Assembly (NCBI GenBank): GCA_041390145.1
Contig: JAWKQM010000010.1
Coordinates: 62,001-126,000, forward strand
DNA length: 64,000 nucleotides
From: Gemmatimonadales bacterium
GTDB taxonomy: Bacteria > Gemmatimonadota > Gemmatimonadetes > Gemmatimonadales > GWC2-71-9
Direction of reading: 5' to 3'
Positions 1-8,576 of the stretch are shown here, piece after piece. A model generated the notes under the pieces. The model was not told the origin of the DNA. It ran no database searches and worked only from the letters and a program-made list of their open reading frames with translations. Each line of letters starts with the position of its first letter. The first letter of the stretch is position 1. The position numbers and the translations under genes were made by a program.

Positions 1-1
1 C

Positions 2-193
2 GCGTTCATCCTCGGCGTCGTCCCGATGCTGATCGCGAGCGGGGCCGGCGCGCAAAGCCGCCACTCGCTCGCTACCGGCGTCTTTGCCGGCATGCTCATC
101 GCCACCGCGCTTGGCGTCTTGTTCATCCCGCTTTTCTTCTACCTCATCGCCGGCGCAGGACAGACACCGGCGGCGGAAGGGGCGGAGCCATGA
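2..193 (+). CDS. RND efflux transporter permease, C-terminal fragment
   Basis: Only the last 63 residues lie in the window and the 5' end is outside it. The fragment reads as the final two membrane segments of an AcrB/MexB-type HAE-1 inner-membrane pump: a segment beginning AFILGVVPMLIASGAGA, a short loop, then GMLIATALGVLFIPLFFYL and a hydrophilic tail. This family exports hydrophobic compounds across both membranes using proton-motive force. Its stop codon overlaps the start of the outer-membrane factor gene (ATGA at 190-193), so the two are translationally coupled in one operon. The membrane-fusion subunit is presumably upstream. The substrate cannot be told. Confidence 0.85.
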   Translation, partial: AFILGVVPMLIASGAGAQSRHSLATGVFAGMLIATALGVLFIPLFFYLIAGAGQTPAAEGAEP

Positions 194-1629
194 TGCGCCA
201 CCACCTGGCGTCCGGACTGGCGGCCCTGGCCCTCGGCGCCTGCGCCGTCGGCCCCGGCTACGAACGGCCGCCGACGCCGATGCCGGCCGCCTACCGCGGC
301 GACACGCTGCAGATTGTCCGGGACACCGCCGCCGCCATCGCGCCGCTGGTGCCGCCCGCCGCGTCCGCGACCGACACGATCGCTCCCACCTGGAACCAGA
401 CGCTTGGCGACACCGTGCTGCTCGCCCTGATGGACACCGCGCGCGCCCACAACCAGGACCTGCTCGCGACCATCGCCGTCACCCGGGAGTTCCAGGCTCG
501 CTACGCGATCGCGCGCAGCGGCTTCTTCCCGCAGGTGAACGTGAGCGGGGCCGGCGGCACCATCGACTCGCGGATCCCCGGCGTCAGTGGCGACCTCTAC
601 ACGGCTTCCGCCGACGCCGCCTGGGAGCTCGACCTCTGGGGCCGGGTCCGGCGCACCAGCGAGGCCGGCAAGGCCACCTACTTCGCGCGGACGGAGGAAC
701 TCCGCGGCGCCGAGCTGAGTCTCGCCGCGGCGGTGGCCACCGGGTATTTCGCGCTGCTCCAGTTCGACCGGCAGCTGGCGGTGGCGGAGCGGACGCTCGC
801 CTCACGCCAGGAAACCGCGGCGCTCTCCCGCGCCCGCTTCCGCGAAGGGCAGGTGTCCCGGCTGGACGTGTTGCAATTCGAGTCGCAAGTCCAGGAAACC
901 CAGGCGCAGCTGGCCTCCATTGCCCGTCTCCGCTCCGAGCAGGAAAACGCGCTGAGCGTCCTGGTCGGGCTGCCTCCGCGGGGGTTGCCGCGCGGCACGC
1001 CGCTGGACCAGCAGGTGGCGAACTTCGACGTGCCCGAGGGGCTGCCCTCGAATCTCCTGACCCGCCGGCCGGATGTGCGCGCCGCCGAAGAGGACCTGCG
1101 CGCCGCCAACGCCCGGATCGGGATTGCCTGGGGGAACCGGTTGCCGCAGGTCGTGCTGACCGGCGAATACGGTTACGTGAGCGACGACCTCTCGACCCTC
1201 TTCGAGAGCCAGAACAACACCAACCAGCTCTTTCTCGGCGTGGCGATCCCGATCTTCACGGGCGGCCGGCTGCAGGGCGAGGTGAATGTCGCCGAGGCGC
1301 AGGCCGAACAGGCCCGGGCTCGGTATGAGCAGGTGGTCCTCCGGGCGCTGCAGGACGTCGAAGACGCTCTGGTCGCCATCCGGACGAGCCGGGACCAGGT
1401 GGCGGCGCAGGCGGCGCAGGTCGAGACGCTGTCAACCTCGCTCTCACTGGTGCAGCATCGATACGAAAACGGCTTGTCGACGTATCTTGAAGTCCTGGAT
1501 GCGCAACGAACGCTCTTCAATGCCGAACTGAGCCTCGCCCAGGTACAGGCCCTTCAGCTGGCCAGCGGGGTACGGCTCTACAAGGCGCTGGGTGGACCAT
1601 GGTCGGAGCTCGGTACCGCGCGCGAGTGA
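190..1629 (+). CDS. RND efflux outer-membrane lipoprotein (OprM/NodT-like)
   Basis: 479 residues, normal for OprM/TolC-type outer-membrane factors. The signal peptide ends in the lipobox LGAC with the lipidated Cys at residue 18, followed by VGPGYERPP, typical of NodT-family lipoproteins. Two outer-membrane-efflux repeats follow, recognisable by WELDLWGRVRR in the first half and GVAIPIFTGGRLQGEV in the second. It forms the trimeric outer-membrane and periplasmic exit duct for the RND pump encoded just upstream. The start is fixed by the ATGA overlap with the pump gene. Confidence 0.93.
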   Translation: MMRHHLASGLAALALGACAVGPGYERPPTPMPAAYRGDTLQIVRDTAAAIAPLVPPAASATDTIAPTWNQTLGDTVLLALMDTARAHNQDLLATIAVTREFQARYAIARSGFFPQVNVSGAGGTIDSRIPGVSGDLYTASADAAWELDLWGRVRRTSEAGKATYFARTEELRGAELSLAAAVATGYFALLQFDRQLAVAERTLASRQETAALSRARFREGQVSRLDVLQFESQVQETQAQLASIARLRSEQENALSVLVGLPPRGLPRGTPLDQQVANFDVPEGLPSNLLTRRPDVRAAEEDLRAANARIGIAWGNRLPQVVLTGEYGYVSDDLSTLFESQNNTNQLFLGVAIPIFTGGRLQGEVNVAEAQAEQARARYEQVVLRALQDVEDALVAIRTSRDQVAAQAAQVETLSTSLSLVQHRYENGLSTYLEVLDAQRTLFNAELSLAQVQALQLASGVRLYKALGGPWSELGTARE

Positions 1630-4097
1630 CGCATCCGCTGCGTCGCACCGTCGGCACAGCATTCGCCGGCGCGGTACTCCTGCTCGTTGCCATGCCCGGT
1701 AGCGCGCGCGCCCAGACCCCAACCGACAGTCTCACGCCGGCCGGTGCCGAGTACCAGTTTGACGGCACCTTCTCCGGCTTCGATCGCTTCGTGTACGGGA
1801 GCCGGTATCGATCGCTCTGGGCGGTGCCGGTGGCCGCCCCGGCGCTCCGAATCGACCTTGAGCTGATCGACACTCTCCCCGGCGATGGAACGACCTGGGT
1901 CTGGACCCCCGATGGCGAGCTCTGGGAGTTCATCCCGCTTGACCAGGACTTCGTGTCCAGCGCCCCGCCCGCCTTCCGCCAAAACCTCCTCCCCACCACC
2001 CTCCAGGGGCTCAACCCGGTGCGCCATCCGGGAGCGGCGCCGGTGGTCGAGGTCCTCGCCGACGCTGTCGGGGTGCCGGTGCCCGCGACCACGCTGGTAC
2101 GGCTGGTCAACACCGCCACCGATGCCGAGGGGGGACAGCTCGGCTATCTCGTCCGGGCGGGACGGGGAGGACCCACGACAGCCGAAGTCCTCGACAGCCT
2201 GCGCGCCGGTGGCGGACGGGATCTCGATGCGCGCGCCTACCTCCGCGACCGGCTCTTCGACACCTTCCTCGGACAGTGGAACGTGGCCCCCGAACAGTGG
2301 CGGTGGCGACGGGACGGTGGGTCCGGACAGTGGACGCCGGAGCCGCGCTACCGGGAATTCGCCTTTGCCAGGTTCGACGGCCTGCTGGCGCGGCTCGCCG
2401 GGATGTCCTTCACCGGATTTGTGAACTTTGGAAGCCGGTATCAGGGTCACCTCGGGGTGACTCCGTATCAGCAGACCCTCGACCGGCAACTGCTGACCGT
2501 GCTCGATTGGAGCGTGTGGGATTCGGTAGCCAGCGCGCAGCGCGCCCTGCTGACCGATTCCGTCATCGATGCGGCGGTGGCCCAGTTGCCGCCGGAGTAC
2601 CGGCCCGCTGGCGCCACCCCCCTCGCGACCGCGCTGCGTGCCCGCCGGGACAATCTCAACAAGGCGGTCCGTGGGCTCTACCGCCTGGTCAACAAGGAGG
2701 CGGCGCTCTTCGGGACATCGGGAGCCGACACCGTCACCGTCACGCGCGGCCAGCATGGCGGCATGGAGGTCGCGTTCGAGGACGGCTTCCATCGGTCCTT
2801 CGCCCCGGGAGACACCCGGGCAGTCGCTCTGTACCTCGGCGGCGGAGCGGATGCCGTCGCCCTTGCCGGCCCTGGCGGGACCGGCCCAGTCCTCGACCTG
2901 GCCTGGGAGCCGGGGCTCGAGGTGACGGGTTCGCGAAACAGCGGCAGGCACACCATCAGCTACGGCGGAGGACCACCGGATCGCGCGCTGCGCGTGAGCA
3001 CCGTTCCCGATTCACTACCGGTGCCCGGCGTGCAGGACCTCGATTGGTCGAGCCCGCCGCCAGTTCCGCTACATGGCACCCGCACCGCCCCGGTGCCCTG
3101 GTTCGGTGCGAATTCCGACATCGGGCTCCTGCTCGGCGGCGGCGTCACCCTCACCACCTACCGCATTGGCCACACCCCGTTCTACCGGAAGGTGCGGGTC
3201 CGGGCCGGGTATACCACGGAGCTGAAGCGCGCGGCACTGGAGATGCACGCGGAGTTCAACCGGTGGCGCTCCCCCACCACGTTCACGCTCGACGTCGGGG
3301 TCCCCGCACTGACCGACCTCCGCTTCTTCGGCTACGGCAACACCACTCCGTTCACCGAGTCCGCCGCCTACTACCAGACCACCCAGCGCGAGATCTACAT
3401 CTATCCCGCGTGGCACTACCGCCTGGGCCGGCGCAGCCAGCTCGCGGTCGGCCCGATCTTCAAGCAGATCACCACCGACACCTCGCAGAACGACTTCATC
3501 AGCCAGGACCGTCCCTACGGCGTGCCGGACTTCGCGCAGTTCGGCGCGGAGGCCACCGCCACCCTGGATACCCGCGACGCCCCGGCCTTTGCTCGGTCCG
3601 GCTGGCATGCCGTGGCTGGAGGCAGCTGGTACCCGGTCACCTTCGGGGCGGGAGATGCATTCGGCAGTCTCCGCGGATCGGTGGCGACGTACCTGACGCC
3701 ACGAGGTTTGGATCGGCTCACACTCGCCCTCCGTGCGAGTGCGCGGCTGACGATGGGCGAGGTGCCGGTGCACGAAGCGGCATATGTCGGGGGATCAAGC
3801 ACCCTGCGAGGATATCAGTCGGGGAGGTACGCCGGGAACGCGGGGGTCTGGTTCAACAGTGAACTCCGGGCCGAGCTGGGCACCCTCGCGTTCGTGGCCC
3901 CGTGGCGCTTCGGTGTGCTGGGGATCGGGGATCTCGGGCGGGTCTTCTATGACACGGACAACACCGATGTCTGGCACGCCAGCGGCGGCGGCGGATTCTG
4001 GATGGCGCTGCCCGACCGCTCCATGGGATTGGTGGTGACGGCCGTCCGGAGCGACGAGGGGACCGCCTTCTGGTTCGGGTCCTCCTTCATGTACTAG
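1626..4097 (+). CDS. Omp85/BamA-like outer-membrane protein with unusual N-terminal domain
   Basis: About 823 residues. I start it at GTG 1626, which overlaps the previous stop (GTGA 1626-1629) and gives a clean signal peptide ending SARAQ. An ATG at 1599 in the same frame would overlap 31 bases and add basic residues. The C-terminal half (about 480-823) is a 16-strand Omp85 surface-antigen barrel: it has a TLRGYQSGRYAG stretch corresponding to the family's (V/I)RG(F/Y) lock motif and ends in a strand closing with Phe-Met-Tyr. There are no clear POTRA repeats. The N-terminal part holds RDRLFDTFLGQWNVAPEQWRW near residues 207-228, resembling the DWDRHEDQWRW segment of metallophosphatase-linked barrels, but without the Asp and His. 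It may be a degenerate kinase-like module; its role is unknown. Confidence 0.8.
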   Translation: MTHPLRRTVGTAFAGAVLLLVAMPGSARAQTPTDSLTPAGAEYQFDGTFSGFDRFVYGSRYRSLWAVPVAAPALRIDLELIDTLPGDGTTWVWTPDGELWEFIPLDQDFVSSAPPAFRQNLLPTTLQGLNPVRHPGAAPVVEVLADAVGVPVPATTLVRLVNTATDAEGGQLGYLVRAGRGGPTTAEVLDSLRAGGGRDLDARAYLRDRLFDTFLGQWNVAPEQWRWRRDGGSGQWTPEPRYREFAFARFDGLLARLAGMSFTGFVNFGSRYQGHLGVTPYQQTLDRQLLTVLDWSVWDSVASAQRALLTDSVIDAAVAQLPPEYRPAGATPLATALRARRDNLNKAVRGLYRLVNKEAALFGTSGADTVTVTRGQHGGMEVAFEDGFHRSFAPGDTRAVALYLGGGADAVALAGPGGTGPVLDLAWEPGLEVTGSRNSGRHTISYGGGPPDRALRVSTVPDSLPVPGVQDLDWSSPPPVPLHGTRTAPVPWFGANSDIGLLLGGGVTLTTYRIGHTPFYRKVRVRAGYTTELKRAALEMHAEFNRWRSPTTFTLDVGVPALTDLRFFGYGNTTPFTESAAYYQTTQREIYIYPAWHYRLGRRSQLAVGPIFKQITTDTSQNDFISQDRPYGVPDFAQFGAEATATLDTRDAPAFARSGWHAVAGGSWYPVTFGAGDAFGSLRGSVATYLTPRGLDRLTLALRASARLTMGEVPVHEAAYVGGSSTLRGYQSGRYAGNAGVWFNSELRAELGTLAFVAPWRFGVLGIGDLGRVFYDTDNTDVWHASGGGGFWMALPDRSMGLVVTAVRSDEGTAFWFGSSFMY

Positions 4098-5080
4098 GAG
4101 GCTCGCAACTCCTCCAACGCCCGACGGACGAAGACCGAGGCCATTTCCTTTCGCCAGCCGATGGTGAAGTCGGTGTTGTCGAGCGGCTTGGCAAGCTTGC
4201 CCGCCAACCGCACCGCCTCGTCGAGCTGGTCGTCCGCCAGCGTGCCGCCCACCAGCACCTCGGCCGCCTCCGGCACAGTCTTCGGGTACGATCCGACCGC
4301 CCCCAGGACGATGCGAGCCGACATCACCTTTCCCGCCCCGTCGAACGACGCCCACCCCGCCACGCCGAGCACCGGAAAGTCGAAGGCACCCCGGCGGCGG
4401 AGCTTGCGGTAGCTCGCGCGTGCGCCGGCCAGCGCCGGCACCTCGACGCACACCAGCAGTTCCTCCGGGCGCTTCGTCACGAACGCCATCCCATCGTCGT
4501 GATAAAGCGCCGAGGCCGGAATCGTGCGCTCACCGTCCGGGCCGGCCAGCACCACCCGCGCGTCGAGCGCCACCATCACCGGGGCCAGGTCGCTCGACTG
4601 CACCGCCCAGCAGCGCGGACTCGACGGCGCCACCCAGCAGGTGTCGCCATCCTTCTTCATGCAGAAGTTGATCGCCTGCCGCCACTCGTATCCCTGGTCG
4701 TAGTAGTTGCACCGGGTGTCGAGCAGGAGATTGCCGCCGACGGTCCCCATGTTCTGCAGGAGCGGCGTGGAGATCTCGCTCGCGGCATGCGCCAGTGCGG
4801 GCCAACCAGTCCGCACCCGCGCGTCGCGCATGAACCGCGTGAGGGTCACGCCCGCCCCGACAATCAGCGTACCGTCCGCCGATACCTCGAGCCGACTCAG
4901 CTCCGGAATTCGCCGGACGTCGATGACCCGCCTCGGCTCCTGCTGCCGGCGCTTCATGTTGGGATAGAGGTCGGTGCCCCCGGCCACGTACGCGCCGGCA
5001 GCACCGGCCGACACGCGTTCGGCTACCGCCTCGCGGATCGAGGTGGGAAACGACGTCTCGTGTGGTGGCAGTCTCAGCAT
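4094..5080 (-). CDS. hcrB: Molybdenum hydroxylase FAD subunit with extra [4Fe-4S] loop (4-hydroxybenzoyl-CoA reductase beta type)
   Basis: 328 residues. This is the FAD-binding medium subunit of the xanthine-oxidase family: AGGTDLYPNMK near 33-43 and TVGGNLL near 113-119 contact FAD. Between the FAD subdomains lies a loop with Cys124, Cys140, Cys148 and Cys157. Their spacing (16, 8, 9) equals that of the four cysteines binding the extra [4Fe-4S] cluster in Thauera 4-hydroxybenzoyl-CoA reductase, and ordinary xanthine dehydrogenases lack them. The subunit passes electrons between the [2Fe-2S] subunit and FAD/donor in a cytoplasmic complex. It is the last gene of the hcrCAB order on this strand, 203 bases after hcrA. 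Its 3' end overlaps the convergent Omp85-like gene by 4 bases. The exact substrate is inferred, not proved. Confidence 0.85.
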   Translation of the reverse strand: MLRLPPHETSFPTSIREAVAERVSAGAAGAYVAGGTDLYPNMKRRQQEPRRVIDVRRIPELSRLEVSADGTLIVGAGVTLTRFMRDARVRTGWPALAHAASEISTPLLQNMGTVGGNLLLDTRCNYYDQGYEWRQAINFCMKKDGDTCWVAPSSPRCWAVQSSDLAPVMVALDARVVLAGPDGERTIPASALYHDDGMAFVTKRPEELLVCVEVPALAGARASYRKLRRRGAFDFPVLGVAGWASFDGAGKVMSARIVLGAVGSYPKTVPEAAEVLVGGTLADDQLDEAVRLAGKLAKPLDNTDFTIGWRKEMASVFVRRALEELRAS

Positions 5081-5283
5081 CGGCTCATGGCCTCGGGTAT
5101 TGGTTCAAAGCGCGTCAGTGGGCGGCCAGCTCCGGAAGGTCCGGGACCTTCCATGAGTCCCGAAGACCGGACCGCCCCGGAGGCACGTGAGTTCACAGGT
5201 GGCCTCTGTGCTGGATCCATCCGTCGAGCGTGAACTCCAGTGCCGCAGGAGCGGGCTGGTCGAGGGGCTCACAATCTGAAGCA
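5081..5283. other. hcrA-hcrB spacer
   Basis: 203 bases without a convincing gene between the end of hcrA and the start of hcrB. It contains a near-perfect 19-bp palindrome (listed separately). No terminator-like T-run follows it on the minus strand. The spacing is large for subunits of one enzyme, so hcrB may be independently tuned. Confidence 0.5.
5134..5152. promoter_or_regulatory. 19-bp palindrome between hcrA and hcrB
   Basis: GGAAGGTCC-G-GGACCTTCC: two perfect 9-base arms around one central base. A hairpin with a one-base loop cannot close fully, so a dimeric-protein operator is likelier than a terminator. It lies 54 bases upstream of the hcrB start on the minus strand. Function is inferred only. 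Confidence 0.4.
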
Positions 5284-7704
5284 TCAGTCTTTCCCGTTTC
5301 CACCCTGCGCCGGCGTCCGCACGTAGGTCCGCTCCGGCCACGGCACCGTCGGCGTCCCGCCCGGCCCGAAGCGCGGATCCTTGCCTTTCAACTTCGCCTG
5401 GATGGCCTTGAGCACCTTGGGTGCGCTCATCGGCACCTCGTCGATCCGCACCCCCACCGCGTCGTAGATCGCGTTGGCGATGGCCGGCATCACCGGGTTG
5501 AGCGGCCCCTGCCCCGCCTCCTTGGCGCCGAAGGGGCCGTTGGGATCGGGGTCCTCGATCAGGTAGGTGATGACGTCGCACATCTCCATCGTCGTCGGGC
5601 TCTTGTATTCGAGCATCGAGGGCCACTTGTGCACCAGCCCGAGCTTCTCGCGGTACGCCATCTCCTCCATCAGCGCCTCGCCGAGCCCCATGTACACGCC
5701 GCCCTCGACCTGCCCCATGACCAGTGCCGGATTGATGCACTGCCCGATGTCGTGACCGATCCAGATGGTCGGCACCCGCACGATGCCGGTATCGGGGTCC
5801 ACCTCGACCTCCGCCACGGCGGCGGAATAGCTGTACGCCGCGGAGGGGCCGACGCCGGCGCCGCGGTACCGGCCCGGGGAGCGCGGGGGGGTGTAGCTCC
5901 CCACCGCGCCGAGGGTTCCGTGCTTCGCCTCGGCGACACCCAGCGCCTCCCGGAAGGTCAGCCCGGTGTCGGGGTCCTGCGCATCGAACACCCGCCTCCC
6001 GGCAAACACCAGACGATCGACCGGCACGTCGAGCTTGGTGGCCACCGCCGAGGCGATCAGGTCGCGGACCCGCGAGGCGGCCTGCATCGCCGCCTGACCG
6101 GTCATCAGCGTGACGCGCGAGGAGTAGCTGCCGAGATCGACCGGAGTGAGATCCGTGTCGGCGGTGACCACCTTGATGTCGGCCGGCTCGATGCCGAGGA
6201 CCTCGGCGGTCACATAGGCGAGGACCGACTCGGACCCCTGGCCAATGTCGGTGGAACCGCAGAAGATCGTGACGCCGCCGCCGCGATCGCACTTAATCTG
6301 CGCGCCGGAGTGCGGCATGTCGTTCCAGTAGATCGGGAGCCCCGCCCCGGTGATATAGGAGGAGCAGGCCAGGCCAAGCCCGCGGCCGTACGGCAGTTTC
6401 CGGAATCGCTCCTTCCAGCGGGAGCCCTCCACCACCTTGTGGATGCACGCCTCGAGGCCGACGGTTCCGAGCTGCAGCCAGTTGGCGGTGACTTCATTCG
6501 GCTTGACGAGATGCCGGAGCCGGAGCTCTGCCGGGTCCATCTTCAGCTCCTCGGCGATCTTGTCGAGATGGACTTCCACGGCAAAGCGCGGCTGCGTCGT
6601 GCCATGACCGCGCTTCGGGCCGCCGGGTGGCTTGTTGGTGAACGCGCGCGCACCCCGGAACCGGTAGGTGGGTACGTCGTAGGTGACGGTCTGCAGGGCG
6701 CCGGTGTAATACAACGAGGCCACGCCGTAGGAGCCGTAGGCGCCCCCGTCGAGGTAGGACTCGAAGTCCATGGCGGTGATGGCGCCGTCCTTCGTCACGC
6801 CGGTCCGGATCTTCATCAGCGCCTGGTGCCGGCCGCGGTGACAGTAAAACACCTCTTCGCGCGTCAGGCCGATCTTGACCGGGCGCCCGGTCACCAGGCT
6901 CAGCTTGGCCACCACGATTTCGTGGTTGAACGGGTCGCTCTTGCCGCCAAACCCGCCGCCGTTCGGCGTGGCGATCACGCGGATGCGGGCCGGGGCGAAC
7001 TCGAGGACCTTGGAGAGGGCGCGGTGGAGGTAGTGCGGCGTCTGCGTGCTCGACCAGATCGTGACGCGCCCGTCGGGCGTGGCGTGCGCGATGCTGGCGT
7101 GCTGCTCCATCGGGAGGTGGGTGTTACCCTCGTAGAGGAAGAGATCCTCCCGGACCAGGTCGGCGCGCTGGAACCCCTCGTCCAGTTCCCCAAACTGGAG
7201 GTGCACCAGCTTGTGCCAGTTGCCTTCGTCGGCGTACTCGTGCAGTTGGGGAGACGGAGTTGCCGCTGCGTCATCCACCGACGCCACCACCGGCAGCGGC
7301 TCGTAGGTGACCTCGATCAGTCCGCAGGCGGCCAGCGCCGTCTCCTCGTCGATGGCAGCCACCGCGGCCACCGGGTCACCGACGAAGCGCACGATATCGG
7401 GGCAGAGCGCATGTTCGTCCTGGCTGACCGGGAGAATGCCGAAGGGGATTGGCAGGTCGGCCCCGGTGATGATCGCCTCCACGCCCGGGAGCGCCAGCGC
7501 GCGGGCGGTGTCGATCGCGACGATTCTGGCGTGGGGATGCGGGCTTCGGAGGAGCTTGCACCACAGCATCCGCGGGAGCACGATGTCGTCGGCGAAGAGC
7601 GTCTGGCCGGCAACCTTGCCCGGAGCGTCGGTCTTGGGACGTGGCGTGCCGATGACAGCAAAGTCGGCGGGGACGCGGGGAAGCGGGGGGGCCTTAGTAG
7701 CCAT
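5284..7704 (-). CDS. hcrA: Molybdopterin-binding catalytic subunit, 4-hydroxybenzoyl-CoA reductase/xanthine dehydrogenase family
   Basis: 806 residues from ATG 7704; the frame stays open further upstream but that part is antisense to the real hcrC. It opens with the family's N-terminal half (IGTPRPKTDAPGKVAGQTLFADD) and has the molybdopterin-contact motif NGGGFGGK near 250. GQGSESVLAYVTAEVLGIEP lies near 490, and NPVMPAIANAIYDAVGVRID near the C-terminus is characteristic of this subfamily. It binds the Mo-molybdopterin cofactor and performs hydroxylation or reductive dehydroxylation of an aromatic or N-heterocyclic substrate. Its start overlaps the end of hcrC by 11 bases. The C-terminal partner with the four-cysteine loop argues for the 4-HBCR branch. 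No Mo-cofactor insertion gene (XdhC-like) is nearby. Confidence 0.88.
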   Translation of the reverse strand: MATKAPPLPRVPADFAVIGTPRPKTDAPGKVAGQTLFADDIVLPRMLWCKLLRSPHPHARIVAIDTARALALPGVEAIITGADLPIPFGILPVSQDEHALCPDIVRFVGDPVAAVAAIDEETALAACGLIEVTYEPLPVVASVDDAAATPSPQLHEYADEGNWHKLVHLQFGELDEGFQRADLVREDLFLYEGNTHLPMEQHASIAHATPDGRVTIWSSTQTPHYLHRALSKVLEFAPARIRVIATPNGGGFGGKSDPFNHEIVVAKLSLVTGRPVKIGLTREEVFYCHRGRHQALMKIRTGVTKDGAITAMDFESYLDGGAYGSYGVASLYYTGALQTVTYDVPTYRFRGARAFTNKPPGGPKRGHGTTQPRFAVEVHLDKIAEELKMDPAELRLRHLVKPNEVTANWLQLGTVGLEACIHKVVEGSRWKERFRKLPYGRGLGLACSSYITGAGLPIYWNDMPHSGAQIKCDRGGGVTIFCGSTDIGQGSESVLAYVTAEVLGIEPADIKVVTADTDLTPVDLGSYSSRVTLMTGQAAMQAASRVRDLIASAVATKLDVPVDRLVFAGRRVFDAQDPDTGLTFREALGVAEAKHGTLGAVGSYTPPRSPGRYRGAGVGPSAAYSYSAAVAEVEVDPDTGIVRVPTIWIGHDIGQCINPALVMGQVEGGVYMGLGEALMEEMAYREKLGLVHKWPSMLEYKSPTTMEMCDVITYLIEDPDPNGPFGAKEAGQGPLNPVMPAIANAIYDAVGVRIDEVPMSAPKVLKAIQAKLKGKDPRFGPGGTPTVPWPERTYVRTPAQGGNGKD

Positions 7705-8242
7705 GGAGTGTCTCCCGACTCGGTTCGGCCGGTTCTCCCCGCATGCGCGCCGCCGCCAGCTCAATCGCCTCGTAGATCTTGATGTAGCCGGTGCAGCGGC
7801 AGAGGTTGCCGGAGAGCGCCAGCTTGATGTCATCGCGTGTGGGAGTGGCGTTCTCCTCGAGCAGCGCCTCCGCGGCGAGGAGCACGCCCGGCGTGCAGTA
7901 GCCGCACTGGGCTGCGCCGAGCTCCACAAACGCCTGCTGCAGCGGATGCAGGGTGGGGCCGTCGGCCATGCCTTCGACCGTGGACACCTCCTGGCCTTCC
8001 ACTGCCTGCGCCAGCACCAGGCAGGACAGCACCGGCAGGCCGTCTACCAGCACGGTGCACGCGCCGCACTCGCCGAGCTCGCACCCGTGCTTGGTCCCGG
8101 TGAGTTGCAGGTCCTCGCGCAACAGCTCGAGCAGGGTGAGATGCGGCCGGTACAGCGCCTCGCGCGTCTCCCCGTTCACGCGGAAGGTGCCACGGACGCG
8201 CGCGGGCGTCGTGGTCAGCGAAACAAGCGTCTCGTCACTCAT
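7694..8242 (-). CDS. hcrC: Molybdenum hydroxylase [2Fe-2S] small subunit
   Basis: 182 residues from ATG 8242 (MSDETLVSL); an in-frame ATG 45 bases upstream lies inside mazF and is less likely. Two [2Fe-2S] domains are visible. The plant-ferredoxin type has Cys54, Cys59, Cys62 and Cys74 (CELGECGACTVL). The all-helical type has Cys113, Cys116, Cys148 and Cys150 (CGYC ... CRC). Length and motifs match small subunits of CO dehydrogenase, xanthine dehydrogenase and 4-HBCR. It shuttles electrons between the Mo site and the FAD subunit. The start lies 13 bases after the mazF stop, so toxin and enzyme genes are apparently co-transcribed. Confidence 0.92.
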   Translation of the reverse strand: MSDETLVSLTTTPARVRGTFRVNGETREALYRPHLTLLELLREDLQLTGTKHGCELGECGACTVLVDGLPVLSCLVLAQAVEGQEVSTVEGMADGPTLHPLQQAFVELGAAQCGYCTPGVLLAAEALLEENATPTRDDIKLALSGNLCRCTGYIKIYEAIELAAARMRGEPAEPSRETLHGY

Positions 8243-8255
8243 CGTGCGGCCCCGA

Positions 8256-8576
8256 TCACAGTGGTTTGAGCTTGGCAAGGACATCATTCACGACGGCGGT
8301 CGGCACCTGTCCGGCGATCTCCGCCCCGCGGGCCTTCCAGTCGGCGCTGCGCAGGTGATCCGCCAGCACGACGCCCTCGACCGGCAGCCCGGCGGGGAGG
8401 ACCACCTCGAATGGATAGCCCTTCGCCTCCCGGCCGACGGCGCACATCAGGGCGAGGCCCGAGCGCGCGTTGTACAGTGCCGGCGACACGACCAGCGCCG
8501 GACGCCGGAAGGCTGGCGACCCGTCTCCCGGCTCGATGGTGATCCACACCAGGTCGCCCCGATCGGGAGCTACCAC
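8256..8576 (-). CDS. mazF: MazF-type toxin endoribonuclease
   Basis: 106 residues, the usual size. It carries the PemK/MazF signature: RGDLVWITIEPG at the N-terminus, RRPALVVSPALYN, then LALMCAVGREAKGYPFEVVLP, followed by HLRSADWKARGAE, all typical of chromosomal MazF proteins that cleave mRNA at short sequences. GTG start at 8576; its first 7 bases overlap the end of mazE (GTGGTAG), so toxin translation is coupled to antitoxin. It sits between mazE and hcrC on one strand. Confidence 0.9.
   Translation of the reverse strand: MVAPDRGDLVWITIEPGDGSPAFRRPALVVSPALYNARSGLALMCAVGREAKGYPFEVVLPAGLPVEGVVLADHLRSADWKARGAEIAGQVPTAVVNDVLAKLKPL

Noticed and set aside
1578..2951. A 457-residue minus-strand frame opposite the Omp85-like gene
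   Set aside because: No motifs; Gly/Arg-rich shadow of the barrel gene.
5230..7782. An 850-residue open frame on the plus strand, antisense to hcrA
   Set aside because: Low-complexity Arg/Gly/Ala/His composition typical of a high-GC shadow frame; hcrA on the opposite strand has full family motifs.
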